Shown in pieces: positions 4,963 through 5,993 of a stretch of 5,993 nt of DNA; the first letter of the stretch is position 1, and each line of letters starts with the position of its first letter. The translations under genes and the position numbers were made by a program. The DNA lies in contig JAIRTK010000039.1 in assembly GCA_031254955.1 (NCBI GenBank), forward strand, positions 1 to 5,993. The letters are read 5' to 3'. The DNA comes from Opitutaceae bacterium. GTDB lineage: Bacteria; Verrucomicrobiota; Verrucomicrobiia; Opitutales; Opitutaceae. Under the pieces are notes generated by a model. It ran no database searches. It saw only the letters and a program-made list of their open reading frames with translations, and was not told the origin of the DNA.

Positions 4963-5824
4963 TCAACAGAAGGCGCAAATACGCCTCCAGGAAATGGAAG
5001 TGGAGTGGCGCCGGACGCTTTTCGAACGCTTTCGGGAAATCTGCCGCGAGGAAATGATGGAAGTCATGAAGACGCTCCTTTCCTCCATGCAAAACCCGGA
5101 GGAACTGCAACGGCGTTTGACGGAACTCCAGCAGAGCCAGCACAGCGCGCAGATGGAACTCTTCAGCACGGTTTCCCAGACCTCGGAGGAAATCAAGGCG
5201 CTCGCCAGCAAACTCGAATCCCATTCGACGCAGCCGGGCACGCAGGCGCTGGAGGAGATTACCAAGGAGGCGGCGGCCAAGCAGGAGAGCCTGGCCAAGG
5301 AGGCCATTTCCAAGCAGGAGGAGAGCACGCGGAAATTGCAGGAGGACGTGCGCCAGTCGGCGCAGGTTTCCCGCGCCTCGCTGATGAGGGGGGTGATCCT
5401 TTCGGCGGTGATTACGCTGCTGGTGTGCGCGGGAGCGGTGGCGGCGCTCAAGTTCCTTGGCAATTCGGCGCTGGTGAGCGAATCGGAGGTGCGGGCACGC
5501 GACAACCTTTCGCGCCAGAAAGCCGAGGCGGCCACGGAACTCAAGACCTCGCAGGAGCAGAAGGAAGCCTTGGACAAGGAACTGGAGACTTTGGGCAAAC
5601 GCCGGGATGCCTTGATGGCGGATATCCGCCAGAGCACGGAGACCCAGCGGACGGCGGCGGCCAACGTGAGCGCGCTCCAACGGCAGATCACCCAGCTTCA
5701 GCAAATCCAGGAGCAGTTCCGCTTCAAGCTGGTGAAGGGGGAGGAGCAGGGGGTCTTCGTGGAAGTGCCGCCGGACGCGACGCCCTTCGCCTTCGGGGAC
5801 AAGATATTCATTCAAGTAAAGTAG
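4931..5824 (+). CDS. Coiled coil - membrane helix - coiled coil protein, function unknown
   Basis: A 297-residue protein that I do not recognise by family. Residues 1-150 are almost all helical and charged, rich in Glu, Gln and Lys (for example LQRRLTELQQSQHSAQMEL and ITKEAAAKQESLAKEAISKQEE), predicting coiled coil. One membrane helix lies at about 153-175 (MRGVILSAVITLLVCAGAVAAL). A second coiled coil covers 183-262 (for example KEALDKELETLGKRRDALMADI). A short C-terminal end with alternating hydrophobics (FRFKLVKGEEQGVFVEVPPDATPFAFGDKIFIQVK) looks like a small beta unit. With no signal peptide and a central anchor, a cytoplasmic N-half and periplasmic C-half is plausible. Such a protein could span the inner membrane next to the pilus platform. 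Third-position G/C is high in this frame (30 of 40 codons in 4982-5101). The frame starting at 4687 runs beneath the whole gene. Confidence 0.8.
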   Translation: MSNESMHLTQFQQKAQIRLQEMEVEWRRTLFERFREICREEMMEVMKTLLSSMQNPEELQRRLTELQQSQHSAQMELFSTVSQTSEEIKALASKLESHSTQPGTQALEEITKEAAAKQESLAKEAISKQEESTRKLQEDVRQSAQVSRASLMRGVILSAVITLLVCAGAVAALKFLGNSALVSESEVRARDNLSRQKAEAATELKTSQEQKEALDKELETLGKRRDALMADIRQSTETQRTAAANVSALQRQITQLQQIQEQFRFKLVKGEEQGVFVEVPPDATPFAFGDKIFIQVK

Positions 5825-5847
5825 CCGACGCGCTCTCCAACGCGCTC

Positions 5848-5993
5848 ATGGCCGTGGCCGCATCCGTGCAGCCGCCCGCCCCCGAGCAACCCTCGCCCGA
5901 GGCGGAACTGGCCGAGTGCGTGCGCACCCTGCGGGCGTTGATCGACGTGGTGGGCACCGTGCGGAGCACGCTCGACCGCATCGGGCGGCAGTC
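5848..5993 (+). CDS. N-terminal part of an unrecognised protein (3' partial)
   Basis: From the ATG at 5848 the frame encodes MAVAASVQPPAPEQPSPEAELAECVRTLRALIDVVGTVRSTLDRIGRQ and leaves the window. A short Pro-rich N-terminus is followed by an amphipathic helix. Codons end mostly in G or C, and the alternative frames here are Arg-rich or stopped. No Shine-Dalgarno sequence precedes the ATG, and the gap to the previous stop is 23 bases, so it is probably in the same operon. The frame is continuous upstream with the one opening at 4687, so the true start could differ. No function can be assigned. Confidence 0.55.
   Translation, partial: MAVAASVQPPAPEQPSPEAELAECVRTLRALIDVVGTVRSTLDRIGRQ

Noticed and set aside
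4943..5815. A 290-codon open frame on the - strand opposite the coiled-coil gene.
   Set aside because: It is rich in Leu, Arg and His in the way expected for the antisense of Glu/Gln/Lys codons. The + strand frame has a strong ribosome binding site and a sensible architecture.

Overview
The window is GC-rich, compact, and coded entirely on the + strand. It looks like part of a chromosomal locus for a type IV pilus / type II secretion-like (T4P/T2SS) machine. No gene identifies the organism firmly. A pseudopilin next to a PilB/GspE ATPase, very divergent assembly proteins, strong G/C preference at third codon positions and a near-absence of Shine-Dalgarno sequences would fit a Verrucomicrobiota-type bacterium (for example Opitutales). 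That is an inference with low confidence.

Layout. (1) Positions 1-311 are the C-terminal end of a PilB/GspE assembly ATPase. It overlaps by 4 bases (ATGA) a pseudopilin gene (308-1135) with a textbook prepilin peptidase site. A hairpin at 1164-1192 probably ends this unit. (2) A 386-base non-coding stretch (1136-1521) holds a long imperfect inverted repeat, 1376-1405 pairing with 1457-1486. (3) Positions 1522-3488 hold two overlapping genes that look like the inner-membrane assembly pair: a GspL or PilM-PilN-like bitopic protein, and a PilO/GspM-like protein. (4) A second non-coding stretch (3489-3799) is partly AT-rich. It shares two sequence modules with the first non-coding stretch. (5) Positions 3800-5993 hold an exported Pro/Ala-rich coiled-coil protein, a small unrecognised reading frame, a coiled-coil/membrane/coiled-coil protein with the only strong ribosome binding site seen, and the start of a further gene.

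How it fits together. The ATPase would power assembly of the pseudopilin. The 1522 and 2922 products would couple the cytoplasmic motor to the periplasm. The three or four downstream proteins are unrecognised, but are plausibly envelope partners of the same machine because of their position and their coiled-coil, membrane and export features.

The most unusual observations are two. First, the two intergenic regions share a cis module of about 37 bases (1201-1237 and 3643-3680) and a second, shorter one (1471-1483 and 3700-3712), with the big inverted repeat lying between or overlapping them in the first copy only. Second, the small frame starting at 4687 never meets a stop codon: it stays open through the whole of the overlapping coiled-coil gene and runs into the frame of the next gene.
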